Of a stretch of 64,000 nucleotides of DNA, positions 45,157-55,000 are shown piece after piece (position 1 is the first letter of the stretch; each line of letters opens with the position of its first letter). The notes beneath the pieces were generated by a model, which searched no databases, was not told where the DNA came from, and worked only from the letters and a program-made list of their open reading frames with translations. A program made the position numbers and the translations under genes. The stretch spans positions 1-64,000 of the forward strand of contig NZ_FOKM01000018.1 in the NCBI RefSeq assembly GCF_900111905.1. Reading direction: 5' to 3'. The stretch comes from Rhizobium sp. NFR07 (GTDB lineage Bacteria; Pseudomonadota; Alphaproteobacteria; Rhizobiales; Rhizobiaceae).

Positions 45157-45196
45157 CAAGCTCTACTCGCACCGTGAAGGAACGAAGAGACCTTCG

Positions 45197-46834
45197 ATGG
45201 GGAATAAGCCTGATAAGATGATCGCACCGGAGGCAGCCTGGACGAAGGCGGTTGCGCGCGAGGCGCTCATCCGGCCTTTGACTGTCGCCAAACGAATTCC
45301 AGCAAGTCAATTTGCGAGGGTTGGTAGACAGCTTGGTCTGAAGAGGTCGCGCCTCTATGAACTTATCGCCCAATATCGCGCAGCGCCGGTGACCAGCTCG
45401 CTTCTCGATGAGGTGCCGGGGCAGACAAGAGGCGGCCGCCGTCTGTCTGCTGAAGTCGAGGGCATCATCGAGGCTGCGATCCGCGACACCTACCGGAGCC
45501 GGGAGCGGCCGACAGTCCAGGCACTTCACCATCGGGTTCGCCAGCTGTGTCACCAGGCTGGCGTTCGCGCTCCCTCTTGGAAGGCAGTCGCATTACGCGT
45601 CCAGCAGGCGGACCAGAAGGCGGTTTATCGCGACAGGGAAGGGGCAAAGGCCGCGCGACAAAGGTTTGCGCCCGTCGTCCAGGAATACAAGTCAGACTAC
45701 GCGTTTCAGATCGTGCAGATCGACCACACCTTGGTGGACCTGTTCATCGTTGACACTGTCCACCGTCGCCCGTTGCAAAGACCGTGGCTGACGCTGGCTA
45801 TCGATGTCGCGAGCCGCATGGTAGCGGGGTTCTATCTTAGCTTGGAGAGCCCTTCATCGACTTCCGTTGCCCTGGTGGTCCAACAGTTGGTCTTGCCGAA
45901 AGAACCATGGCTCGAGGAAAAAGGTATTGCGGCTGAATGGCCAGCCCATGGCCTGCCAGACATTATCCACCTCGACAACGGGCGGGAGTTTCATGGCAAG
46001 GCCCTGGTTCGAGGAGCCGCTGAACACGGGATTTCCCTCGTTCACCGGCCTGTCCAACGTCCGCATTACGGTGCCCATATCGAGCGGTTGATCGGGACCA
46101 TGATGGGCGCGGTTCACATGCTGCCGGGCTCGACATCAAGCAACGTTGCGGACCGCGGCGCCTACGACCCGGAAAAGCACGCCGCAATGACCCTTGATGA
46201 GCTTGAGAACTGGATCACCTTCGAAATCACGGGCCGCTATCATGCCGAAATCCACAGAGGCTTGGGCGTGCCGCCAAGGCTGGCCTGGGATGACAGCCTC
46301 GTGGATCGACCGTATCCGCTAAGGCTTCCCCACGATCCAGAGCAATTTCTGAAGGACTTCCTGCCGTTTGAAGAACGGTTCGTCCGCAGAGACGGCATCC
46401 ATCTGTTTGGGCTTCGGTATTGGGACGACGTTTTGAGCCCATGGGCTGGCAGAGGCCAAAGGGTGCGCGTCAGATATGATCCCCGTGACCTATCGCGTGT
46501 TCAGGTCGAAGGGGCAGAAAACTTCGTCGAGACTGTGCATTTCGCCGATCTTCGGCGCCCTCGCATCACGCTGGGCGAGCACCGCCTGGCTATGGCTGCG
46601 TTGCGGGCGAGGGGCGTCCAGGCCGTCAACGAAGATCTCATCTTTTCGACGATCGCCGAGCAGCGCCGCCTTCTGGCGGACGCCGTGGAGAAAACCCGAA
46701 CCGTTCGCCGGACTGCCGAGCGGAATGAGCGGGCATTGTCGGCAGGGCGCGATCGCATCACGCTCCCCGAGTACGAGCCGACCCCGGAAGTCTTCGACGA
46801 TCTGCCGCCATTGTCCGTGGAGGAATGGTCATGA
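45197..46834 (+). CDS. tniA: DDE transposase TniA (Mu/Tn7 TnsB-like)
   Basis: 545 residues. N-terminal HTH region, rve integrase core with catalytic D176 (QIDHT), D260 (HLDNGREF) and E296 (HIERLIGT), and a C-terminal Mu-type domain (GLRYWDDVLSPWAGRGQRVR). Catalyses strand cleavage and transfer in Tn5053/Tn402-like elements. First gene of tniA-tniB-tniQ; overlaps tniB by 4 nt. All catalytic residues intact. Confidence 0.93.
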   Translation: MGNKPDKMIAPEAAWTKAVAREALIRPLTVAKRIPASQFARVGRQLGLKRSRLYELIAQYRAAPVTSSLLDEVPGQTRGGRRLSAEVEGIIEAAIRDTYRSRERPTVQALHHRVRQLCHQAGVRAPSWKAVALRVQQADQKAVYRDREGAKAARQRFAPVVQEYKSDYAFQIVQIDHTLVDLFIVDTVHRRPLQRPWLTLAIDVASRMVAGFYLSLESPSSTSVALVVQQLVLPKEPWLEEKGIAAEWPAHGLPDIIHLDNGREFHGKALVRGAAEHGISLVHRPVQRPHYGAHIERLIGTMMGAVHMLPGSTSSNVADRGAYDPEKHAAMTLDELENWITFEITGRYHAEIHRGLGVPPRLAWDDSLVDRPYPLRLPHDPEQFLKDFLPFEERFVRRDGIHLFGLRYWDDVLSPWAGRGQRVRVRYDPRDLSRVQVEGAENFVETVHFADLRRPRITLGEHRLAMAALRARGVQAVNEDLIFSTIAEQRRLLADAVEKTRTVRRTAERNERALSAGRDRITLPEYEPTPEVFDDLPPLSVEEWS

Positions 46835-47748
46835 CCGCTTATGAGCACCTGCAGCCCGCTTATCGCCAGTACGCCGCTCTCGACACTGACGAACGGATTG
46901 CCTGGCTGCGAGCTGATCGATGGTTCGAGACGTCGCAGGCAACCTCGGTGATGAGGCGGCTGGAGGATCTTCTGTCCTATCCTGCGCGTGATCGGATGCC
47001 ATGCCTTCTCCTTTACGGCGATACCGGGATCGGTAAGACAAAGATCATTCGGAAGTTCCTGCGGGATCACCCGCCTCGGTTCGACCGCGGCACTGGCATT
47101 ACGAGCATGCCTGTCGTTGCCATGCAGATGCCGGCCGAACCTGTCGAGCGCGATGTCTACGGTGAGTTGCTGAGCGCGCTTGGAGCGCCAGGGCCGCAAT
47201 ACGAAGCGGCCTGGCGCTTGAAAGCTGTCTGCCGGAGCCTGATGAGGGACATGGGCGTACGCATGTTGATCATCGACGAGATCCATGCTGTCCTGACCGG
47301 CACTTTCCGACAGCAGCGGATATTCCTCAATGTCATCCGGTTTCTGGCAAACGATCTAAAGGTGCCGCTGATCTGTGCGGGGACCGATCTCGCCCGGCAG
47401 GCCCTACTCACCGACCAGCAACTTGCCGAACGGTTCGAGGCCTTCCACCTGAAACGTTGGTCCAACGACAAATATCTGGCCCAACTTCTATCGAGCCTGG
47501 CCGGCATTTTGCCGCTCCGTGAGCCATCTGACATCGGGACGGCCGCGGTCCGTCAACGTGTACTTGAGCTGACCGATGGCGTGACCGTCCGGATCTTCCG
47601 TCTGATCGAGACCGCCGCAGTCGAGGCGATCCGAAGCGGCAGTGAACGCATCACGCTCGAGAGCTTCAATGCCGGTGAGTTAGTTTTGCCGCTGATCTCG
47701 ATGACACGGTATTCCGAGCGGCAGCTGCAAAGACGGATTGCGCGGTGA
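46831..47748 (+). CDS. tniB: Transposition ATPase TniB (TnsC-like)
   Basis: 305 residues from ATG 46831, preceded by GGAGG. Walker A GDTGIGKT at residues 63-70; Walker B RMLIIDEIHAVL; a sensor-like ICAGTDLARQALLTD. AAA+ regulator that selects target DNA and activates TniA. Coupled to both neighbours by 4-nt overlaps. Confidence 0.93.
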   Translation: MTAYEHLQPAYRQYAALDTDERIAWLRADRWFETSQATSVMRRLEDLLSYPARDRMPCLLLYGDTGIGKTKIIRKFLRDHPPRFDRGTGITSMPVVAMQMPAEPVERDVYGELLSALGAPGPQYEAAWRLKAVCRSLMRDMGVRMLIIDEIHAVLTGTFRQQRIFLNVIRFLANDLKVPLICAGTDLARQALLTDQQLAERFEAFHLKRWSNDKYLAQLLSSLAGILPLREPSDIGTAAVRQRVLELTDGVTVRIFRLIETAAVEAIRSGSERITLESFNAGELVLPLISMTRYSERQLQRRIAR

Positions 47749-48845
47749 AGCCCATTCAGCTCCTCCCTCTGGCACCGCGGCCCTTTGAGGATGAGCTGAT
47801 CTCGTCCTGGCAGGGCAGGGTCGCAGCTCGCTATTCTCTGGGGACTGATGACATCGATACCTGGCTGCACCTCGACGGCTCAGTGTCCGAGGACCGCGAT
47901 TTCAATCCTGCCTTCGAAAATCTACGACGATGGGCCCGTGCCTGCAGAGTCCGCAGCGACATCGTCGAAAAGCTTGCACTCTGCCGCCATGCTGCACCCC
48001 TAGGCTACGTGCTTCGTTCCCAATCGTGCGGCATCTGCCCGGCTTGCCTTGAGGACGATCGGCGAAATGATCGTGATCAGTATCTCCGCCGAACTTGGTC
48101 GCGCGCCGAGACAGTCGCGTGCACCATCCACCGACTGCGTTTGCGTTATTTTTGCCCAGCATGCTTCGCAGGTCGCAGTTTCCGATTTGAATATCGGGAT
48201 GGCTTGGCCGAACTAATCTGCTCCGGCTGTTTGGCTGCCGTTTCCCGCGCACCGCCGGCGCCTTCCGAGCGACGCCATGCCGAATTGCTGATCGCAACGA
48301 TGAAGGCGATCAATGACGCCGAGGAGGGGAGGGGGCAAACGACACTCGCTAGGTTCAAAGAAGCGATCCGCTTTCTTTGGACTGCCTCTCCGAACACCCT
48401 GCGGCCTGAAATCGACTTGTTCGGTGTAGAGTGCCCTTTCGGTCGAACTTCCATACCAGTGACCGAAGATGCGCCAATGACCGCTTTGTCCGTGACTTGG
48501 CGGTGTTCCACTCTTCTGACGATCGCGCAGATGCTGGACATTGGCAATGCGCGATCCGATCTCGGTCCTCCTGACCAATGGCTGATCTGGGCGTTCACGA
48601 GATTTGGGGGCAGGAACGATCCCGATCGGATCCCACCCGAGTGTCCAAAGGCGGAACGGCGGGAAAAGCAACCGCCACGTCGATCAGACGCCGACTATCT
48701 ACGACTGGCTATCACGGCGATCAAAGATCCGCGGTGGAACAAGCTCTCGACGCTGGCGCCGCGGAACCGCTCAAAAGCGATCTCGCGGTTAGCACGCGAG
48801 CTGCTCAGTTCCTCAGAAGCCCAAACCGAAACGCCTCATCCATAA
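47745..48845 (+). CDS. tniQ: Transposition protein TniQ (TnsD-like)
   Basis: 366 residues from GTG 47745. N-terminal TniQ signature PLAPRPFEDELISSWQGRVA and zinc-binding cysteines (SCGICPACLEDD; YFCPACFAG; LICSGCLA) fit the family. TniQ proteins guide target choice and, in Tn402-like elements, transposition at res sites. Its 3' end overlaps the convergent resolvase gene by 41 nt. Confidence 0.9.
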   Translation: MKPIQLLPLAPRPFEDELISSWQGRVAARYSLGTDDIDTWLHLDGSVSEDRDFNPAFENLRRWARACRVRSDIVEKLALCRHAAPLGYVLRSQSCGICPACLEDDRRNDRDQYLRRTWSRAETVACTIHRLRLRYFCPACFAGRSFRFEYRDGLAELICSGCLAAVSRAPPAPSERRHAELLIATMKAINDAEEGRGQTTLARFKEAIRFLWTASPNTLRPEIDLFGVECPFGRTSIPVTEDAPMTALSVTWRCSTLLTIAQMLDIGNARSDLGPPDQWLIWAFTRFGGRNDPDRIPPECPKAERREKQPPRRSDADYLRLAITAIKDPRWNKLSTLAPRNRSKAISRLARELLSSSEAQTETPHP

Positions 48846-49722
48846 GAGCCTTGACGGATGAGGGCTGCCATTTCCGGCCGCCGCGAACCGGACGCTCTCC
48901 CATCTGATCCAACTGACCTGCGATATCCCGCAGCGTCAAAGAGGGATCTGCGATCGCGATCGCCGCCACGAGCTTCATATGGCGATCGTCTACTGGTCTG
49001 CGGGGAGAGCGGGCCAACAATTCGGAGTCCGCGAGCTTCTCTCTCACCAAGCGATGGACGGCGCGGCGCAGGCGCTCGACAGTCCAGTCGTGGCCCTTCC
49101 GATTGAGGATCCGCACAACGTTGTCCCAGCTATGCTGCGGCCGAAGCTGCTTTACCGTCGGAAGCCAGGTTTGGGCAGACGTAATTAGTTCGTCGAGGTA
49201 GACCCGGTTCTTGGCGGCTGCGGCAGCACGGATCGCTTCTGGTCGCCGCTCGCGAAGACCTGGATTGCCTGCTAGGCGACCACGTGCCTTGGCCGCCCTC
49301 ATCCCCGACTTCGTGCGCTCGGCAATCAGTGCTCGCTCGAGCTGGGCAACAGCACCAAGTACCTGGAGTGAGAACATGCCCTGTGGCGTCGAAGTGTCGA
49401 TCGGATCGCGCAGCGATCGGAAATGGACGCCTCGTTCCTCGAGGTTCTCGATAACATCGAGCAGATGACTGACCGAACGTGCCAGCCGGTCCAGCCGCAC
49501 GACGACCAGGACGTCGCCGGCAGACAGCTCCTTCAGCACCCTGGCGAGAACCGGCCGGGCACGAGACGCGCCAGAACCATGCTCCTGGTGAATACGGTCA
49601 CAGCCGGCGGCCCGGAGTTCGTCGATCTGCGCATCGTGGATCTGGTCGTCGGTAGAAATGCGTGCATAGCCGATAAGCCGACGGGGCAAAGCAGGGGCGA
49701 TTTTCTTCGCAGATTTTGCCAT
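48805..49722 (-). CDS. tniR: Serine resolvase TniR of the Tn402-like element
   Basis: 305 residues from ATG 49722, with CGAGGAAAAATCT upstream. LIGYARISTDDQ with the nucleophile Ser23, RLDRLARSVSHL and GMFSLQVLGAVAQLERALIA, then a long C-terminal domain like that of the orphan at 25611. Resolves cointegrates formed by TniABQ. Convergent with tniQ; the candidate res region lies just upstream (49758-49783). Confidence 0.92.
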   Translation of the reverse strand: MAKSAKKIAPALPRRLIGYARISTDDQIHDAQIDELRAAGCDRIHQEHGSGASRARPVLARVLKELSAGDVLVVVRLDRLARSVSHLLDVIENLEERGVHFRSLRDPIDTSTPQGMFSLQVLGAVAQLERALIAERTKSGMRAAKARGRLAGNPGLRERRPEAIRAAAAAKNRVYLDELITSAQTWLPTVKQLRPQHSWDNVVRILNRKGHDWTVERLRRAVHRLVREKLADSELLARSPRRPVDDRHMKLVAAIAIADPSLTLRDIAGQLDQMGERPVRGGRKWQPSSVKALMDEAFRFGLLRN

Positions 49723-49757
49723 AGATTTTTCCTCGATTCCGCCGCGCTTGTTCAGAT

Positions 49758-49783
49758 AAGGAACGCACAGATAATGGTTCCTT
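49758..49783. promoter_or_regulatory. Dyad upstream of tniR, possible res subsite
   Basis: AAGGAAC (49758-49764) and GTTCCTT (49777-49783) are inverted, 36 nt before the resolvase start. Resolvase res sites usually lie here; only this subsite is visible. Confidence 0.4.
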
Positions 49784-50135
49784 TGCAAGCGTGTTTTACG
49801 TGCTAAATTAGAGTCCGTACAGCGCGTTTTCCGATCCGGTGCGCATCTCAGGCCATCCAGTGCGGCGATCGCGCGCCATCGGCGCTCTGAGGCGGAAATG
49901 CCGGAAAATAAGGCTCCACGCGGCATCAGATTCGATGATCATCCAAGAAATAGAGAAGGGCGCCCGAAATCCGTCGTGAAGCGTGGTGGCGCTTGCTTCG
50001 GCCGGATGGAAGGGAACGCTGCCTCGCAGCGCGCCGTCCGCCGAACCGGGGCGAAAAACGCCCGAAATCGCCGGAAATGTGGGAAATCCGCCGAATCAGG
50101 ACGGCCGACATCGCTGATTTGCGACTCCAGATCAA

Positions 50136-50168
50136 CTACCATCGATAAACGCTTGTTATCGATGGTAG
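50136..50168. promoter_or_regulatory. Perfect 13-bp inverted repeat upstream of the DUF1612 gene
   Basis: CTACCATCGATAA (50136-50148) and TTATCGATGGTAG (50156-50168) with a 7-nt spacer, about 80 nt upstream of the start codon. Likely a dimeric repressor operator, perhaps for the HTH protein it precedes. Confidence 0.6.
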
Positions 50169-50250
50169 CGCCCCAACCTACGATCATACCATGTGAGGAA
50201 CCGCAATATTCAGATAGAGTTCCTTTAGGAAATCGTTTACCATAAAATCA

Positions 50251-51381
50251 ATGGCTTACGATCTCACAAAAATCAGCATGACAGCCCTGATGCGGCCGGC
50301 TTTCGACGCCGGTATCGAATTGACGCGTCTCGATGAGCGCATCGCCCGCTCGCCGTTCGGGCAGGGATGGATCGAACGATCCCAATTCACCGACGCCTGC
50401 GCCTCGCTATGGATCGACGGCGAACTCGTCCATCTCGAAGACCTCGTCCTCCACGACGCTACCCGCGATATTCGCACACCAACCCACGAGCTGACCATCG
50501 CCCGGGACGTGCTGCGCACTCGTCGGCGGATCGCCGGCCAATCCCCGGATTGGGCGCTCTCTGCCGACGGCATCCGCTCGTTGCGGAAAACCGCGGAGAT
50601 CACGACGGCTGACACAGAAGGGGCGCAGACGATCGGTGGCATCCGGCATGCGGTCACAATCGATCCGGAAGGGGAGGGGCATGACGCCGACGACGTCGAA
50701 AATCTTCCCGGCGTCGACTATGCCGCCATCGATGCGGTGCTCGCCCGATCGGAGGCCGCGATCGAGAACGCAACTCGGCCCGGCCGGAGTGGCGCCGCGG
50801 ATAGAGACCCACTGGTCTATGATCTCGACTGGGACGAGGATGCGCGGCTGGACGAATGGCGCGGCGTGCTGCGCCAGGCCGAAAACCTGCCGGCTATGCT
50901 GCAGGCCATCATCGCCCTCGATGCCTGGAACGAGCTTTCCGTCCTTCAGCACGCGCCCTGGCTTGGCCGGCTGTTGGCCGCGTCGATCCTACGGGAAGCC
51001 GGCATCACCACCGGCGCGCATCTCGCCGCCATCAATCTCGGCCTGAAAACCATTCCTGTCGATCGGCGCAGGCATCGAGACCGCGAGACCCGGCTGCTCG
51101 CCATCGCCCACGGTTTTTTGGCGGCTGCCGAGCTCGGTCTGAAAGAGCACGACCGGCTCGCGTTGGCGCGCACGATGTTCGAGCGAAAGCTGGACGGACG
51201 CCGGACGTCTTCAAAGCTGCCGGAGCTGGTCGAGCTGGTGATGGCAAAGCCATTGGTATCGGCCGGGATGGTGGCGAAAGCGCTGGAGGTGACGCCGCAG
51301 GCGGCGCGGCGGATCGTGTCGGAGCTCGGCTTGCGCGAGATGACGGGGAGGGGGAGGTTTCGGGCATGGGGTGTCATCTAG
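50251..51381 (+). CDS. RHE_PE00001 family protein (DUF1612, HTH)
   Basis: 376 residues beginning [20 protein letters not shown], with [20 protein letters not shown] and a C-terminal HTH ([20 protein letters not shown], then [20 protein letters not shown]). Matches the rhizobial RHE_PE00001/DUF1612 family, widespread on plasmids and mobile regions. The HTH indicates DNA binding; the biological role is unknown. A large perfect dyad sits upstream. Convergent with the HNH gene, 8 nt between stops. Confidence 0.85.
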   Translation: MAYDLTKISMTALMRPAFDAGIELTRLDERIARSPFGQGWIERSQFTDACASLWIDGELVHLEDLVLHDATRDIRTPTHELTIARDVLRTRRRIAGQSPDWALSADGIRSLRKTAEITTADTEGAQTIGGIRHAVTIDPEGEGHDADDVENLPGVDYAAIDAVLARSEAAIENATRPGRSGAADRDPLVYDLDWDEDARLDEWRGVLRQAENLPAMLQAIIALDAWNELSVLQHAPWLGRLLAASILREAGITTGAHLAAINLGLKTIPVDRRRHRDRETRLLAIAHGFLAAAELGLKEHDRLALARTMFERKLDGRRTSSKLPELVELVMAKPLVSAGMVAKALEVTPQAARRIVSELGLREMTGRGRFRAWGVI

Positions 51382-51389
51382 ACGTATCT

Positions 51390-52046
51390 TCACGGGAAGC
51401 CGCTCAGGCCAGCGTAGATTGACAGCGCTACGCGATAATCGATCAAGTGTTTTCCGTGTGGGTATGCGGTCACGAATTGCTTGATCTCCAATGGGGAGAA
51501 TGAAAACTCCGAGGGAAGCTTTAGTTTTCGCTTAGCGGCTGCATCCGCAGAGTTGCATTGCTCACAGATGACGGTCGGTTCGAATCTCGGCGTGAACGAG
51601 GTAGGCCTCCCGCTCCAGAGGTATTTGTCGCCAGAATGATCATGATGCGAGTGATACCCACCTGCCCAACCGGGGCTCCGTGCCGCGGGATTTTTCGGGA
51701 AAAGCGTGGTCCATCTGAGAACTTGACACTTTGTGCGTAAACATCCTGGGCAAAGCCAGTGTTCAGGTAGGCTCCTATAGATATTCTTACAATGAGCTCC
51801 ATCGAAAGCGAGATACTCGTCCAATGTCGGCCGTCGCACAACCCGATTGTGATCAAGGACCTTCTCTCTCGATTGATTTCGAATTCCGTGACCCTCGCAC
51901 GCCTGGCAACGTCCCGCGCGGAAATAGCGGATGTCACCAGTCGCACATACACATGGACGAGGGGCGTGCGAAGGCATTGTTCCATCCATCCATTTCGGCT
52001 TCCGACTTGAGCGCCAGTTCGGACTGCTATCGAAATCGCTAGTCAA
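51390..52046 (-). CDS. HNH-endonuclease-like protein, partner of the STAND NTPase
   Basis: Up to 218 residues. Cysteine pairs (CQACEGHG; HWLCPGCLRTKC) precede a core with YHSHHDHSG and VICEQCNSADAAAKRKLKL, the H-H...C-x2-C-N pattern of HNH/recombination-endonuclease VII-like zinc nucleases. The start is uncertain: the longest frame uses TTG 52046; internal ATGs are possible. It lies 41 nt behind the 1719-residue STAND gene on the same strand, so the two are probably co-transcribed. DNA cleavage is inferred from the motif. Confidence 0.65.
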   Translation of the reverse strand: MTSDFDSSPNWRSSRKPKWMDGTMPSHAPRPCVCATGDIRYFRAGRCQACEGHGIRNQSREKVLDHNRVVRRPTLDEYLAFDGAHCKNIYRSLPEHWLCPGCLRTKCQVLRWTTLFPKNPAARSPGWAGGYHSHHDHSGDKYLWSGRPTSFTPRFEPTVICEQCNSADAAAKRKLKLPSEFSFSPLEIKQFVTAYPHGKHLIDYRVALSIYAGLSGFP

Positions 52047-52087
52047 AGTGCTACAAAGTTTGAGTGTCCAGCGGTGAAAAAAGGCGT

Positions 52088-55000
52088 TTACCTCGGCAAT
52101 TCGCCCGCTAAAATACCTTCGAACTGGCGAGCCTCCGGAACGCCTGCTCGCACCAAGAAAGCAAGAAGGTTGTCGACCTCGTCTCGCACGGGTTGATCAG
52201 AGGCGAGAGCGTTGGGACTTGAGGTCAGGATCTCGCCGAGCCACGCGCAAATGCGTTGCCCCAACTTCCGTTCAATCCAAAGGTCAACATTATCGGGATA
52301 AGCGGTTAGCCATGCTCGGCTACCAGCTACGAGAAGTGGAAGCAAGCTCGCTTCTGGCATGGCTTCGAGCGTGTTCATCGTGAAAATCGCGGTGAAGAAG
52401 CTTGGGCTCCTGGCGAGAAAATCCTGAAGCTGAGGGATGATACGATTGAAGCGTGCCAGATCCTCATGTCTCAGATAGGTGGATGTTTGAGTCAGAACAT
52501 AGTCGTTGAACAGTAATGTTGCGAGAGCAGGCCCGAGATGGACTTCGACCGTGCCCGATGCCCGTCCAACGTGACGGTCCCACCCCCTTGTCCCGATAAG
52601 CCTTTCTGTGAGCTGTCGACGAATTTCTGGCGCAACGTCGTCAAGCTCTCCACTTCGGAAGTAGACGAGATCTACAGCTCGCAGAAACACCTGCATGACA
52701 TCGAAAAACGGCTCATCGGGAAGACTGATGATGTCGTTGAGTGACAAAGCTCCGACTTCGGAGATTGAGAGCCCGCCGAGTGATTTCGCCAGTAGCGGGT
52801 AATACTGTGCATTCCATTCATAGGCGGTGCGGGATAGCTCTTCGTCTGTATCCACACCCTTTCCGTTCAGCGACGCTGAAAAATCCTTATAAGCTGACAA
52901 AAGATCTCGAACCCACACTATGTTGGAGACGTCCGTAACAATCTGCAGGGTGCTCATCCAAAGCGCGGCAGCCTGGTCATCGACAAAGGTGCTCGCACGG
53001 ATAAATTTTCTCTGTTTGGGCGCGGATGTTGGCGCCTTTCCGACGGTCAGACGCCGCCGGTTCCTGCGATTGCCGCGAGCTTCGTCTTCCGTCGAAAATT
53101 CCGGCCACTGCGGTTCGGTTTCATTCTCGCCTTTGAGCCAGGCAATCTCCGTGTTCACGACAGCCGCCTGTCGTGTGGCATAATCCGCACGCTGCTTTTC
53201 ACTCTCGTCCGGATCATCCCAAAGTTTTATGGGCTTGATACATGCGTTCAATGCACATCGGAGGATTGCCCTTGGTAGTCGCTCGTCATGGACATTGAGC
53301 TTTCCAATGACAGTCGCTAAGCCATGGGCTCCTGCGGGGCTCTCTCTGGCTGCGATATCAAGGAGCAGCCGAACGCGCGCGGTTGTCGGATCGCGCAGAT
53401 AAAGCTCGGCTAGTCCCGCGAACGCAGTCGCAACTGGGTTGAACCGTAGACCCCCACGGACGCGATGCGCCGCGTCGTCCTTGGCGCCAAGTGCCTTGGT
53501 CAGGAGCTCCTCGGCCCAAGCACCATGCTTCTGTCGCAGTTCGTCCGATCCGTCCCGAAGAAGGATTAACGCTGCTGCGCGGATCGCCTCCTGATTGACG
53601 AACGCCTCATCATCACTGTCGTCGTCGCATGCGGTTTCCCCGGTAATTGTTGATTGTTTTCGAGCCCATTCAATGCCCCTCGACGGCAGATCGATGGGTG
53701 CCCCGGAGGAATTATCCATGGCCATTGTCAAAAGCGCACTCAGGTTTGCGTGCTCGATCCGAGATGCCTCTCCCTCGTTCATCCTGGCAATGTGTGTTGC
53801 CTCGATTTCAGGCGATATGTACTGGCGGCCACGTGTGACCGAGCCACCTTCCGCTTGTAACTCCTGTTCAATCCAGTTGGCAGGTTCCAACAAATTCAGG
53901 GCGTGTTGGACCATGAATTCTGGGTCCGCAAAGTTTGCAGTTGGTTCCGGGGCGCCAAGCCGTTGGGCCGCCAACTGGAGATTCCCAACAAGATTGAGCC
54001 TAAGGCTCTCCGGCCCGTTGATCGTGTAGTCGTGATAGAGGCTCTCTAGCGGCACGCGACGCGAGGGGCGCGACTTCAATGCCGCTTCCGCCGCAAGGCT
54101 TGCCGGGTCACTTCGCATGGCTCGCAGACCGAACAGATCGCGCGTGTCGAAACTATCCCGGGCTACGCGGTTACGATCCCAGCTGACCAGCTCGGGACTG
54201 GCGAGGAAAGAAGTCGCGATCTCTTTCGACTTTGGCCAATGGGAAATGATCAGATCGACTGCAATCAAAAGGAAGGCAGCGGGAGATCCAACCGGCCCCA
54301 GCACTGTCTTTAGGATGTCTTCGAAATCATCGCCGACATCAATGCGCTCATGCGCCCACATTTCGAGCGCCATGAGTGAGGAGCCCATGGCATAATATCC
54401 GCTGTCGCCACGAGACCACCGATATGTGTTGCGCCATGGAAAAAAACGTTCCTCACCGTCCAAAATCAAAACAAAGCCATCGGTGCCAGGATCCCGACCA
54501 CCGGATCCGAAGGCGATCGCATGATTGACCAGTCTTTTGACGAGGCCAAGGCCGTCGGGCGTCGAATGCCTCAGAAGTTCCAGGAAAGGTCCCCTCGTCG
54601 GCCCATCTGGGAGGAACTGGCTATCAAGATATGTGAATGGCCCGAGGCGCTGCGACGACCGTTCGAACGGATCCTCTGGCTCTACTGCGATCAGGCTACC
54701 CGCCATAAGCTCGGCAAGTTGCTTTGGCGCTGCCTGGGCGAGCGACCCACTAAATTTGAGCAATCCTGCTATGATACCCCGATCGTATTTGTATTTGCGG
54801 ATGCGTTCGAGGTAGTCGATTGCAAGATCCGGACTTTTCGATGCGAATAGCAATAACCCGGTGCGTAGCTTCTCTGCGACGGGCTGGCCGTCAAAGAAGC
54901 CAAATGACCCTGTGTAGCTCATTTGACGCTCCGCCTGGCGATCATCATCTTCGATATCGACCAGCCATCTATGCAAGCACGAAAGCAAGATTGGCGTCAG

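Larger units (their letters stand above)
49723..50250. other. Resolvase leader and DUF1612 leader
   Basis: About 530 nt between divergent genes, holding an imperfect dyad at 49758-49783 and the perfect dyad at 50136-50168. A plus-strand frame 49898-50245 is weak. The right end of the tni element should lie here but no terminal inverted repeat could be matched to the left side. Confidence 0.4.

Noticed and set aside
46501-47286. 261-codon minus-strand frame opposite tniA/tniB
   Set aside because: Shadow of the tni genes.
45060-50250. Terminal inverted repeats of the tni element
   Set aside because: TGTC-type starts near 45103 and, inverted, near 50109 share only about five bases; not enough to call element ends.
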